Assembly: GCA_023230665.1 (NCBI GenBank)
Contig: JALNWY010000190.1
Location: 1 to 5,573, forward strand
DNA from: Deltaproteobacteria bacterium
Lineage (GTDB): Bacteria; Desulfobacterota; Desulfomonilia; UBA1062
Length of the DNA stretch: 5,573 nt
Direction: 5' to 3'
Position 1 is the first letter of the stretch. Every line of letters starts with the position of its first letter. A model generated the notes under the pieces. The model was given only the letters and a program-made list of their open reading frames with translations. It was not told the origin of the DNA and did no database searches. This document shows, piece by piece, positions 1 to 5,573 of this stretch. The position numbers were made by a program, and so were the translations under genes.

Positions 1-123
1 TAAACCCTTCTTCGCTAAATGCTTCGTTATCGCAGCCGTCAACGTCGTCTTACCATGATCTATATGACCAATCGTACCCACGTTCACATGCGGCTTCGTC
101 CTCTTGAATGTCTCCTTAGCCAT
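1..123 (-). CDS. tuf: Elongation factor Tu, N-terminal fragment (3' end outside window)
   Basis: EF-Tu is the GTPase that delivers aminoacyl-tRNA to the ribosomal A site in the cytoplasm. Only 41 codons lie in the window. The translation begins MAKETFKRTKPHVNVGTIGH and runs into the P-loop GHIDHGKTT at residues 19-27, the EF-Tu G1 motif; Ile21 replaces the more usual Val. The ATG at 123-121 is chosen because it matches the family N-terminus and has a strong Shine-Dalgarno (AGGGGAGGA) 7 nt upstream. The start codon lies inside the end of fusA: the two genes share 8 nt (ATGGCTAA), so translation is probably coupled. Codon use differs from fusA: only 2 of 41 codons end in C, and ATA and TTA each occur twice. 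Among GTPases with this P-loop, the N-terminus and the position after fusA make EF-Tu nearly certain. Confidence 0.96.
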   Translation of the reverse strand, partial: MAKETFKRTKPHVNVGTIGHIDHGKTTLTAAITKHLAKKGL

Positions 124-2203
124 AGAGTTGTCCTCCCCTGGTCTCTTTTACGTGTGCGGAAATGTTGGTTGGTACCGGCTCGTAGTGCGACACCTGCATG
201 GTGAAGGTCGCCCGTCCCTGGGACTGGGACCTCAGGCTCGTGGCGTAGCCGAACATCTCGGCAAGCGGAACCTGGCCGGCAATGACCCGCACGTCAGCGC
301 GGGTGTCCATGCCGAGCACCTTCCCCCTCCGGGAAGAGAGGTCGTTGATGATATCCCCGATGTACTCTGCGGGACTCACGACCTCTACATCCATGATGGG
401 TTCGAGCATGATGGGCCCGGCCTTCTTCAGCGCGTTCTTTATGGCCATGGACCCGGCGATCTTGAACGCCATCTCAGAGGAATCCACCTCGTGGTAGGAG
501 CCGTCGTACAGGGTCACGCGGACGTCCTGCACCGGGTACCCTGCGCAGGGGCCCATCTGCAGGGCCTCTTCGACCCCTTTCCTGACAGCCGGTATATATT
601 CGCGGGGAATAACGCCTCCCACGATCTTGTCGACGAATTCGAAGCCCGAGCCGCTCTGAATGGGCTCCACCCTGATGAACACGTGGGCGAACTGGCCATG
701 TCCGCCGGTCTGCTTCGCATACTTGGTCTCTTCCTGGGCATCTCTCGTGATGGACTCGGTGTAGGCGACCTGGGGCCTGCCCACGCTGGCCTCCACCCCG
801 AACTCGCGCCTGATCCGGTCAACAATGATTTCCAGATGCAGCTCGCCCATCCCGGAGATGAGGGTGTCGCCGGTGTTGCGGTCCGTGTGGACCTTGAAGG
901 ACGGGTCTTCCATGGACATGCGCGAGAGCGCCATAGCGAGCTTTTCCTGATCCGACTTGGTCTTGGGCTCGATGGCGATCGAGATGACCGGCTCCGGGAA
1001 GTCCATGGACTCGAGCACGACCGGCCGGGACACGTCGCACAGGGTCTGGCCCGTGATGGTGTTTTTCAGGCCCAGGGCCGCGGCTATCTCGCCTGCGTGG
1101 ATGGACTTGATCTCCTCACGCTTGTCCGCGAACATGCGCACGAGCCTGCCGATGCGCTCCTTCTTCCCGCTTCCGGTGTTCAAGACCGAATCGCCGATGT
1201 TCAGGACCCCGGAGTACACCCGGATAAAGGTGAGCTGGCCCACATACGGATCGTTCATGACCTTGAAGGCAAGAGAGGAGAAAGACTCTTTATCGTCGGG
1301 ATAGCGTACCTGGTCTTGACCGCTCAAGTCCTTGCCGGTGACCGCTCCCACCTCGCGCGGAGAGGGGAGATAGTCCACGATGGCATCCAACAGGGGCTGA
1401 ATGCCCTTGTTCTTGAACGCCGAGCCGCAGAATACCGGGGTAAGCTTCAAGGTCAGCGCACCCTTCTTGAGCGCCAGCTTGATCCGTTCCTTCTCGATCT
1501 CACCGCCTTCAAGGTAGGTCTCCATGAGCTGATCGTCCACATCGCAGATGGCCTCGATAAGTTTTTCGCGGTATTCCTCGGCTTTTTCGCGATATTCTTC
1601 GGGAATCGGCGCGATCTGGAACTGAGAGCCCTTGGTCTCGTCGTCATAAATCACTGCGTGCATCTCAATGAGATCAACGACGCCGGTGAAGTTCTCTTCT
1701 CCGCCGATGGGCAGCTGCAGGGGCACGGGGTTTGCCGCGAGCTTGTCAGAGAGCTCGCTGATAACCTGGAAAAAGTTCGCGCCCACCCGGTCCATCTTGT
1801 TCACGAAGGCGATTCTGGGCACCCGGTAGCGCTCGGCTTGCCTCCATACGGTCTCGGACTGAGGCTGCACTCCGCCAACCGCGCAGAAGACACCGACCGC
1901 GCCGTCCAGCACGCGCAGCGACCGTTCCACCTCGATCGTGAAATCCACATGGCCCGGGGTGTCGATGATGTTGATGAAGTGGTTTTTCCACACGCAGGTG
2001 GTGGCCGCCGAGGTAATAGTGATCCCCCGCTCCCTTTCCTGCTCCATCCAGTCCATGACGGCCTGACCGTCATGGACCTCACCCATCTTGTAGCTTTTCC
2101 CTGTGTAGAAGAGGATCCGCTCCGTGGTGGTGGTCTTCCCGGCATCAATGTGCGCCATGATGCCGATGTTTCTCACTTGTTCTATTGGTACCGATCTTTT
2201 CAA
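116..2203 (-). CDS. fusA: Elongation factor G (EF-G), complete
   Basis: EF-G is the cytoplasmic GTPase that drives tRNA-mRNA translocation and, with RRF, ribosome recycling. The protein has 695 residues, a normal length. Visible G-domain motifs are G1 AHIDAGKT (17-24), G2 RGITIT (59-64), G3 DTPGH (81-85), G4 NKMD (135-138) and G5 GSA (260-262). Domains II and III follow, with SGMGELHLEI at 450-459, then domain IV with GGVIPREYIPAV (529-540) and the tip His571 in DGSYHEVDSSEMAF, then domain V with EMFGYATSLRS (649-659). F88 and H456, at positions where fusidic acid resistance arises in other bacteria, are wild type. The AHIDAGKT form fits canonical EF-G rather than the spd-type paralogues. The start is TTG at 2203-2201: the encoded N-terminus aligns with EF-G and no in-frame ATG or GTG lies between the rpsG stop and this codon. 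The gene lies 12 nt after rpsG and overlaps tuf by 8 nt. The tail RGGQLYG is shaped by the tuf ribosome binding site. Confidence 0.98.
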   Translation of the reverse strand: MKRSVPIEQVRNIGIMAHIDAGKTTTTERILFYTGKSYKMGEVHDGQAVMDWMEQERERGITITSAATTCVWKNHFINIIDTPGHVDFTIEVERSLRVLDGAVGVFCAVGGVQPQSETVWRQAERYRVPRIAFVNKMDRVGANFFQVISELSDKLAANPVPLQLPIGGEENFTGVVDLIEMHAVIYDDETKGSQFQIAPIPEEYREKAEEYREKLIEAICDVDDQLMETYLEGGEIEKERIKLALKKGALTLKLTPVFCGSAFKNKGIQPLLDAIVDYLPSPREVGAVTGKDLSGQDQVRYPDDKESFSSLAFKVMNDPYVGQLTFIRVYSGVLNIGDSVLNTGSGKKERIGRLVRMFADKREEIKSIHAGEIAAALGLKNTITGQTLCDVSRPVVLESMDFPEPVISIAIEPKTKSDQEKLAMALSRMSMEDPSFKVHTDRNTGDTLISGMGELHLEIIVDRIRREFGVEASVGRPQVAYTESITRDAQEETKYAKQTGGHGQFAHVFIRVEPIQSGSGFEFVDKIVGGVIPREYIPAVRKGVEEALQMGPCAGYPVQDVRVTLYDGSYHEVDSSEMAFKIAGSMAIKNALKKAGPIMLEPIMDVEVVSPAEYIGDIINDLSSRRGKVLGMDTRADVRVIAGQVPLAEMFGYATSLRSQSQGRATFTMQVSHYEPVPTNISAHVKETRGGQLYG
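131..139 (-). promoter_or_regulatory. Ribosome binding site of tuf, inside the fusA coding sequence
   Basis: The minus strand reads AGGGGAGGA followed by CAACTCT and the tuf ATG, a near-consensus Shine-Dalgarno with 7-nt spacing. The same bases are the AGG GGA GGA codons for R689-G690-G691 of EF-G, so the site also shapes the EF-G C-terminus. It fixes the tuf start. Confidence 0.9.
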
Positions 2204-2215
2204 AGCTCTTCTTCT
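2204..2215 (-). promoter_or_regulatory. Weak ribosome binding site of fusA in the 12-nt rpsG-fusA spacer
   Basis: The spacer reads AGAAGAAGAGCT and is followed by TTG. AGAAG with 7-nt spacing, or AAGAG with 2-nt spacing, is the best available Shine-Dalgarno, and neither contains the GGAGG core. With the TTG start, this suggests fusA initiation relies on ribosomes finishing rpsG. That dependence is inferred. Confidence 0.55.
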
Positions 2216-2689
2216 CTACCAGCGATAATGCGCAAAGGCCTTGTTCGCCTCCGCCATCTTATGCGTGTCTTCCTTTTTCTTTATCGATGTTCCCCGGTTG
2301 TTGTATGCGTCGAGAAGCTCAAGCGCCAGCCGCTCGCTCATGGTGTTCTCGTTCCTTGAACGGGCCGCATGGATGAGCCAGCGCCGGGCGAGCATATCGC
2401 GCCTGTCGGGTCTCACCTCGGTGGGCACCTGGTATGTGGCGCCGCCGATCCGCCTGGATCTGACCTCAAGCGAGGGCTTCACGTTGTCGAACGCCTTGAT
2501 GAAAATCTGAAGAGGATCTTCTTTGGTCTTCTCGGCAATGATGTTCAGCATGTCGTAGAAGATCTGCTCGCTCACCGATTTCTTCCCGTCCCACATGAGG
2601 TAGTTGATAAACTTGCTGACGGTCTTGTCCCCGTATTTGGGATCGGCTGTCACATCCCTCCTCAGGTTTCCTCTCTTCTTTCTTGGCAT
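2216..2689 (-). CDS. rpsG: 30S ribosomal protein S7, complete
   Basis: S7 binds the 3' major domain of 16S rRNA, nucleates assembly of the 30S head and lies near the E-site mRNA and tRNA path. The protein has 157 residues, the usual length. Family marks are DPKYG (16-20), KFINYLMWDGKKS (26-38), the beta-hairpin region KPSLEVRSRRIGGATYQVP (71-89), VRPDRR (92-97), NTMSERLA (115-122) and the C-terminal EDTHKMAEANKAFAHYRW. The ATG at 2689-2687 has AAGAGG at 2703-2698 with 8-nt spacing and gives the normal MPRKK start. The gene sits 12 nt after rpsL and 12 nt before fusA. In E. coli, S7 represses its operon by binding a long rpsL-rpsG intercistronic structure; no room for that exists here. The stop is TAG, in the same frame as the downstream fusA start. 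Confidence 0.98.
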   Translation of the reverse strand: MPRKKRGNLRRDVTADPKYGDKTVSKFINYLMWDGKKSVSEQIFYDMLNIIAEKTKEDPLQIFIKAFDNVKPSLEVRSRRIGGATYQVPTEVRPDRRDMLARRWLIHAARSRNENTMSERLALELLDAYNNRGTSIKKKEDTHKMAEANKAFAHYRW

Positions 2690-2697
2690 GGCAAAAA

Positions 2698-2703
2698 CCT
2701 CTT
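2698..2703 (-). promoter_or_regulatory. Ribosome binding site of rpsG, overlapping the rpsL stop codon
   Basis: AAGAGG shares its two A bases with the TAA stop of rpsL and lies 8 nt (TTTTTGCC) before the rpsG ATG. This arrangement favours reinitiation or coupled initiation after rpsL. Confidence 0.75.
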
Positions 2704-3073
2704 ACTTTGGTCTCTTGGTTCCGTATTTCGATCTTCCCTGACGGCGCTCCTGTACACCCTCGGAATCCATGACCCCGCGGATGATGTGGAATCTCACGCC
2801 GGGCAGGTCCTTGACACGACCACCCCGGATGAGCACCACAGAGTGTTCCTGCAGGTTGTGCCCCTCGCCCGGAATATATGAGGTCACCTCGTAGCCGTTG
2901 GTGAGCCGTACCCTGGCGACCTTGCGCAGAGCGGAGTTCGGCTTTTTCGGGGTCGTGGTGTACACGCGCACGCAAACCCCCCGCTTCTGCGGGCATTGCT
3001 GCAATGCCCTTGTCTTCTTCTGCTTGATGATCTCTTTCCTGCCTTTTCGTACCAGTTGGTTGAGTGTAGGCAT
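2702..3073 (-). CDS. rpsL: 30S ribosomal protein S12, complete
   Basis: S12 sits at the decoding centre of the small subunit and controls tRNA selection accuracy. The protein has 123 residues and is highly conserved: PTLNQLVRKGR at the N-terminus, CPQKRGVC (27-34), TTTPKKPNSALRKVARVRLT (39-58), GEGHNLQEHSVVLIRGGRVK (69-88), DLPGVRFH (89-96) and SKYGTKRP (115-122). K43 and K88, the classic streptomycin-resistance positions, are wild-type Lys. D89 is the residue methylthiolated by RimO in E. coli. An in-frame ATG 7 codons upstream (3094) is rejected because the family begins MPT/MAT and because GAAGGG lies 7 nt before the ATG at 3073. It is the first gene after the candidate promoter between rpoC and rpsL. 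Confidence 0.98.
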   Translation of the reverse strand: MPTLNQLVRKGRKEIIKQKKTRALQQCPQKRGVCVRVYTTTPKKPNSALRKVARVRLTNGYEVTSYIPGEGHNLQEHSVVLIRGGRVKDLPGVRFHIIRGVMDSEGVQERRQGRSKYGTKRPK

Positions 3074-3074
3074 C

Positions 3075-3116
3075 CTATATCCCTTCTTTTCCATTTAAAA
3101 AATTGACGGGTTCCAT
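3075..3116 (-). other. Possible 13-codon leader ORF before rpsL
   Basis: An ATG at 3116-3114 opens a frame reading MEPVNFLNGKEGI and ends with TAG at 3077-3075, 1 nt before the rpsL ATG. It runs through the 3' half of the leader hairpin, the T6 run and the rpsL ribosome binding site. No Shine-Dalgarno is visible upstream (CACTCTGACG), and the predicted transcript start leaves only about 13 nt of 5' leader. It may be a chance frame. Confidence 0.2.
3081..3086 (-). promoter_or_regulatory. Ribosome binding site of rpsL
   Basis: GAAGGG lies 7 nt before the ATG at 3073. It supports the 123-residue S12 start over the in-frame ATG at 3094, which is preceded only by an AT-rich run. Confidence 0.75.
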
Positions 3117-3121
3117 CGTCA
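3097..3121 (-). terminator. Hairpin plus T6 run in the rpsL leader (possible attenuator)
   Basis: The minus strand reads TGACG, an 8-nt loop ATGGAACC, CGTCA, then A and TTTTTT. The perfect 5-bp stem followed by a T run has the form of an intrinsic terminator, but the stem is short and should be weak. It lies downstream of the predicted promoter and upstream of rpsL, so it would act as an attenuator or pause site, and it could also partly end rpoC read-through. An alternative pairing of GGTCC (3130-3126) with GGAACC (3114-3109) is possible. Confidence 0.35.
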
Positions 3122-3135
3122 GAGTGGACCGCAGT

Positions 3136-3164
3136 CTTCTAACAATGGACGCCCTTCCTGTCAA
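3136..3164 (-). promoter_or_regulatory. Sigma70-type promoter of the rpsL-rpsG-fusA-tuf operon
   Basis: The minus strand has a perfect -35 TTGACA at 3164-3159, a 17-nt spacer, and TAGAAG (4 of 6 matches to TATAAT) at 3141-3136. TGT lies directly before the -10, giving an extended -10 motif. Transcription would start near 3129, about 55 nt before rpsL. The -35 begins 7 nt after the rpoC stop codon. The location in the only real gap in the window supports it; the start site is predicted, not measured. Confidence 0.65.
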
Positions 3165-3171
3165 GGGTTTT

Positions 3172-5573
3172 CTACAGCTCATCATCATAGATATCTTCCT
3201 CTTCGACCTTGATATCCACCCTGTTATAAACAGGGAAACCGGTCCCCGCAGGGATGAGCCTTCCCATGATCACGTTTTCCTTCAAGCCCACCAGATGGTC
3301 CACCTTGCCTTCCACGCTCGCCTCGGTCAGCACCCGGGTGGTTTCCTGGAACGATGCGGCCGAGATAAAGCTCTCGGTGTTCAGGCTCGCCTTGGTGATG
3401 CCCAGGAGCGACGGTTCGGCCACGGCGGGACGCCCGCCGCCTGCGACGACACGCTCGTTCTCCTCGCCGAAAAGGTACTTGTCGACGAACTCCCCTTCCA
3501 GGTTCGTGGTATCGCCGGCATCCTTGATGCGCACGCGTTTGAGCATCTGCCGGACGATCACCTCGATGTGTTTGTCATTGATGCGCACGCCCTGAAGCCG
3601 GTAGACCTCCTGGACCTCGTTCACCAGGTAGCGGGCAAGGTCCTTTTCGCCGCTGATCCTCAAGATATCGTGAGGGTCCACGGCACCATCCATGAGCGGC
3701 TCGCCCGCGCGCACGAAGTCGCCCTCGTGCACCGAGATATGCTTGGTCTTGGGTATCATATATTCCTTGGCCTGACCGATCTCGGGGGTGATGATGACCT
3801 TGCGCTTGCCCTTGCTGTCCTTGCCATAGGAGACCTCACCGTCGATCTCGGTGACGGTTGCGGCCTCCTTGGGCCTGCGCGCCTCGAAGAGTTCAACGAC
3901 CCTGGGCAGACCGCCGGTGATGTCCTTGGTCTTCGTGGTTTCCCGAGGAATCTTCACGAGAACATCGCCTGCGTACACCTGGTCCCCTTCCTTCACGAAC
4001 AGGTTGGCGCCCACAGGCAGACTGTACCGGGCCAGATTTTTGCTGTCCGGAATCTTGACGACCTTGCCGCCGTCATCCACTATTTGGATGCGCGGGCGCA
4101 GTTCGGGGTTCTTCGGTTCGATGATTACCGAACGGCTCAATCCCGTCACCTCATCGATATGCTCCTGCATGGTGATTTCTTCCACCAAATCGCTGAAGCG
4201 GACCTTGCCCGGAACATCGGTAAGGATCGGGATAGTGTAGGGGTCCCATTCGGCGAGCGGCATTCCCGGCTCGACTCTCGCACCGTCTTCGGCCTTGATT
4301 CTGGCACCGTAGACGATCGAGTATACCTCACGCTCGCGGCCGTTCTCGTCCTCCAGGATGATCATGCCGTTGCGATTCATGGCAACGAGTTCGTTGTCAC
4401 GCCCGCGCACGGTCTTGAGGTCCTTGTAGCGGACGATGCCCGTATGATTGAACTTGACGCTCGACTGCTCCATGACCGTGGCCGTACCGCCGATATGGAA
4501 GGTCCTCATGGTGAGCTGGGTGCCCGGCTCGCCGATGGACTGGGCCGCAATAATGCCCACGGCCTCGCCGATGTTGACCATCCGTCCCCGGGCCAGGTCC
4601 TTGCCATAGCACTTGGCGCAGATGCCATGCTTGGACCGGCACGCAAGGGCCGAGCGGATCACCACGTGCTCCAGGCCCACATCCTCGATCCCGGCCACGT
4701 GGGCCTCGTCGATCATGGTGTTCGCCGGAACCAGGATCTCTCCGGAATAGGGATCGGACACATCGTCGAGCGCCACCCTGCCCAGAATTCTCTCGCCCAG
4801 GGTCTGGATGATCTCGCCGCCCTCAACCAGGGCCTCCATCTCGATGCCGTCTAAGGTGCCGCAGTCCTCTTCGGTGATCACCACGTCATGGGCCACGTCC
4901 ACGAGCCGCCTGGTGAGATAGCCCGAGTTCGCGGTCTTTAGAGCGGTGTCGGCCAGACCCTTTCTCGCACCGTGGGTGGAGATGAAGTATTCCAGGACAT
5001 CGAGACCTTCACGGAAGTTCGACTCGATGGGGGTCTCGATGATCTCGCCCGAGGGTTTGGCCATCAGACCCCTGATGCCCGCCAGCTGCCTGATCTGCTG
5101 GGCCGAGCCCCTGGCGCCCGAGTCCGCCATCATGAAGATGGGGTTGAACGAAGGGATCTCCTCACTGCGCCCGTCCGGATAGGTGACCGTGTCGGTCTTG
5201 ATGGTGTCCATCATGTCGGAGGCTACGTGGTCCGTGACCTTGGTCCAGATGTCCACGATCTTGTTGTAGCGCTCGCCGTCGGTGATGAGGCCCTCGTTGT
5301 ACTGGGTGATGATCTGGGTCACGTCCTCCTTTGCCTTGTCGATGATGCGCGGCTTGGACGCCGGGACGAGCATGTCCTCGATGCCGATCGAGATGCCCGC
5401 CTTGGTGGCGTAGTAATAGCCCAGGTCCTTGATCCGGTCGGCCAGCAGAACCGTGTTTTTGTCGCCGGCCGCCCGGAAGCAGACATCCACGAGGTCCGCC
5501 AGGGCCTTCTTGGTCATGGGCCGGTTGATTGTCTCGAAGGGGATCTCCTCGGGTACGATCTCGTTGAAGATGA
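3172..5573 (-). CDS. rpoC: DNA-directed RNA polymerase subunit beta', C-terminal 799 residues (5' end outside window)
   Basis: RpoC forms the catalytic core of RNA polymerase with RpoB. The fragment covers about the last 57% of a roughly 1,400-residue subunit, and its frame is open to the window edge (first full codon at 5571, beginning IFNEIVPEEIPFETIN). In fragment numbering: secondary-channel region including FMMADSGARGSAQQIRQLAG (146-165); bridge helix (about 185-222, with STHGARKGLADTALKTANSG at 198-217); zinc-binding cysteines C237, C311, C318 and C321; trigger loop PGTQLTMRTFHIGG (349-362); an SI3 insertion of about 185 residues; return of the trigger helix at TKDITGGLPRV (548-558); then LLGITKASL (722-730) and ISAASFQETTRVLTEASVEG (737-756). 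All key residues are present and the tail is acidic (EEEDIYDDEL). SI3 is absent from Firmicutes and supports a Gram-negative lineage. A Met at 5517 is internal, not a start. rpoB is expected upstream, outside the window. Confidence 0.99.
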   Translation of the reverse strand, partial: IFNEIVPEEIPFETINRPMTKKALADLVDVCFRAAGDKNTVLLADRIKDLGYYYATKAGISIGIEDMLVPASKPRIIDKAKEDVTQIITQYNEGLITDGERYNKIVDIWTKVTDHVASDMMDTIKTDTVTYPDGRSEEIPSFNPIFMMADSGARGSAQQIRQLAGIRGLMAKPSGEIIETPIESNFREGLDVLEYFISTHGARKGLADTALKTANSGYLTRRLVDVAHDVVITEEDCGTLDGIEMEALVEGGEIIQTLGERILGRVALDDVSDPYSGEILVPANTMIDEAHVAGIEDVGLEHVVIRSALACRSKHGICAKCYGKDLARGRMVNIGEAVGIIAAQSIGEPGTQLTMRTFHIGGTATVMEQSSVKFNHTGIVRYKDLKTVRGRDNELVAMNRNGMIILEDENGREREVYSIVYGARIKAEDGARVEPGMPLAEWDPYTIPILTDVPGKVRFSDLVEEITMQEHIDEVTGLSRSVIIEPKNPELRPRIQIVDDGGKVVKIPDSKNLARYSLPVGANLFVKEGDQVYAGDVLVKIPRETTKTKDITGGLPRVVELFEARRPKEAATVTEIDGEVSYGKDSKGKRKVIITPEIGQAKEYMIPKTKHISVHEGDFVRAGEPLMDGAVDPHDILRISGEKDLARYLVNEVQEVYRLQGVRINDKHIEVIVRQMLKRVRIKDAGDTTNLEGEFVDKYLFGEENERVVAGGGRPAVAEPSLLGITKASLNTESFISAASFQETTRVLTEASVEGKVDHLVGLKENVIMGRLIPAGTGFPVYNRVDIKVEEEDIYDDEL

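Noticed and set aside
104..2359. A 751-codon open frame on the plus strand opposite fusA and part of rpsG
   Set aside because: It is antisense to well-identified conserved genes, its product shows no recognisable domain and is rich in His, Gly, Leu and Asp as expected from reversed GC-rich codons. It is a product of biased codon use.
3071..3094. A longer rpsL starting at the in-frame ATG at 3094 (130 residues)
   Set aside because: No Shine-Dalgarno precedes 3094, the added residues MEKKGYR are not part of the S12 family, and GAAGGG is well placed for the ATG at 3073.
3152..3167. CCCTT/AAGGG inverted repeat as the rpoC terminator
   Set aside because: On the minus strand no T run follows the stem, and it overlaps the -35 box. 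A T run lies on the plus-strand side only, where no gene is expected.
3103..4854. A 583-codon open frame on the plus strand opposite rpoC
   Set aside because: It lies opposite the conserved bridge-helix to C-terminal part of rpoC and has the same reversed-codon composition; no ribosome binding site or family motif was seen.
3172..5517. rpoC as a complete gene starting at the Met at 5517
   Set aside because: The conserved beta' frame continues upstream to the window edge without a stop (IFNEIVPEEIPFETINRP), so the Met is internal and the gene is cut by the window.
1..5573. A novel accessory or defence system in the window
   Set aside because: All sequence except a 98-nt gap and two 12-nt spacers is covered by universally conserved transcription and translation genes with intact key residues.

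Overview
The window is a stretch of the bacterial information-processing core, read entirely from the minus strand: rpoC (C-terminal 799 residues, 5' end outside the window) > rpsL > rpsG > fusA > tuf (first 41 codons, 3' end outside the window). These genes encode the RNA polymerase beta' subunit, ribosomal proteins S12 and S7, and elongation factors EF-G and EF-Tu. It is the junction of the rpoBC operon and the str operon. The long open frames on the plus strand are antisense shadows of fusA and rpoC. I see no mobile element, CRISPR array, tRNA, rRNA or accessory gene, and no previously undescribed system at the gene level.

The protein features suggest a Gram-negative, moderately GC-rich bacterium. 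RpoC carries a large insertion in the trigger loop (SI3, about 185 residues), as in Proteobacteria and relatives. The direct rpoC-rpsL junction, with no L7Ae-like gene between them, and the EF-G sequence style fit Desulfobacterota (former Deltaproteobacteria). This placement is an inference from memory of family sequences, not a database result.

Layout on the minus strand: rpoC ends at 3172. A 98-nt gap follows (3171-3074), the only real intergenic space, and it holds a good sigma70-type promoter (TTGACA, 17-nt spacer, TAGAAG with an extended -10 TG). After it come a short hairpin with a T6 run and a possible 13-codon leader ORF that ends 1 nt before rpsL. From rpsL on, the genes are packed tightly: 12 nt between rpsL and rpsG, 12 nt between rpsG and fusA, and an 8-nt overlap between fusA and tuf. 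This suggests one transcript with translational coupling. The rpsL-rpsG gap is too short for an E. coli-style S7 feedback site.

The points worth a second look are regulatory: the leader structure upstream of rpsL, the TTG start and weak ribosome binding site of fusA, the shared reading frame of rpsL, rpsG and fusA, the tuf ribosome binding site encoded in the EF-G C-terminal tail, and an abrupt change of codon use at the start of tuf.
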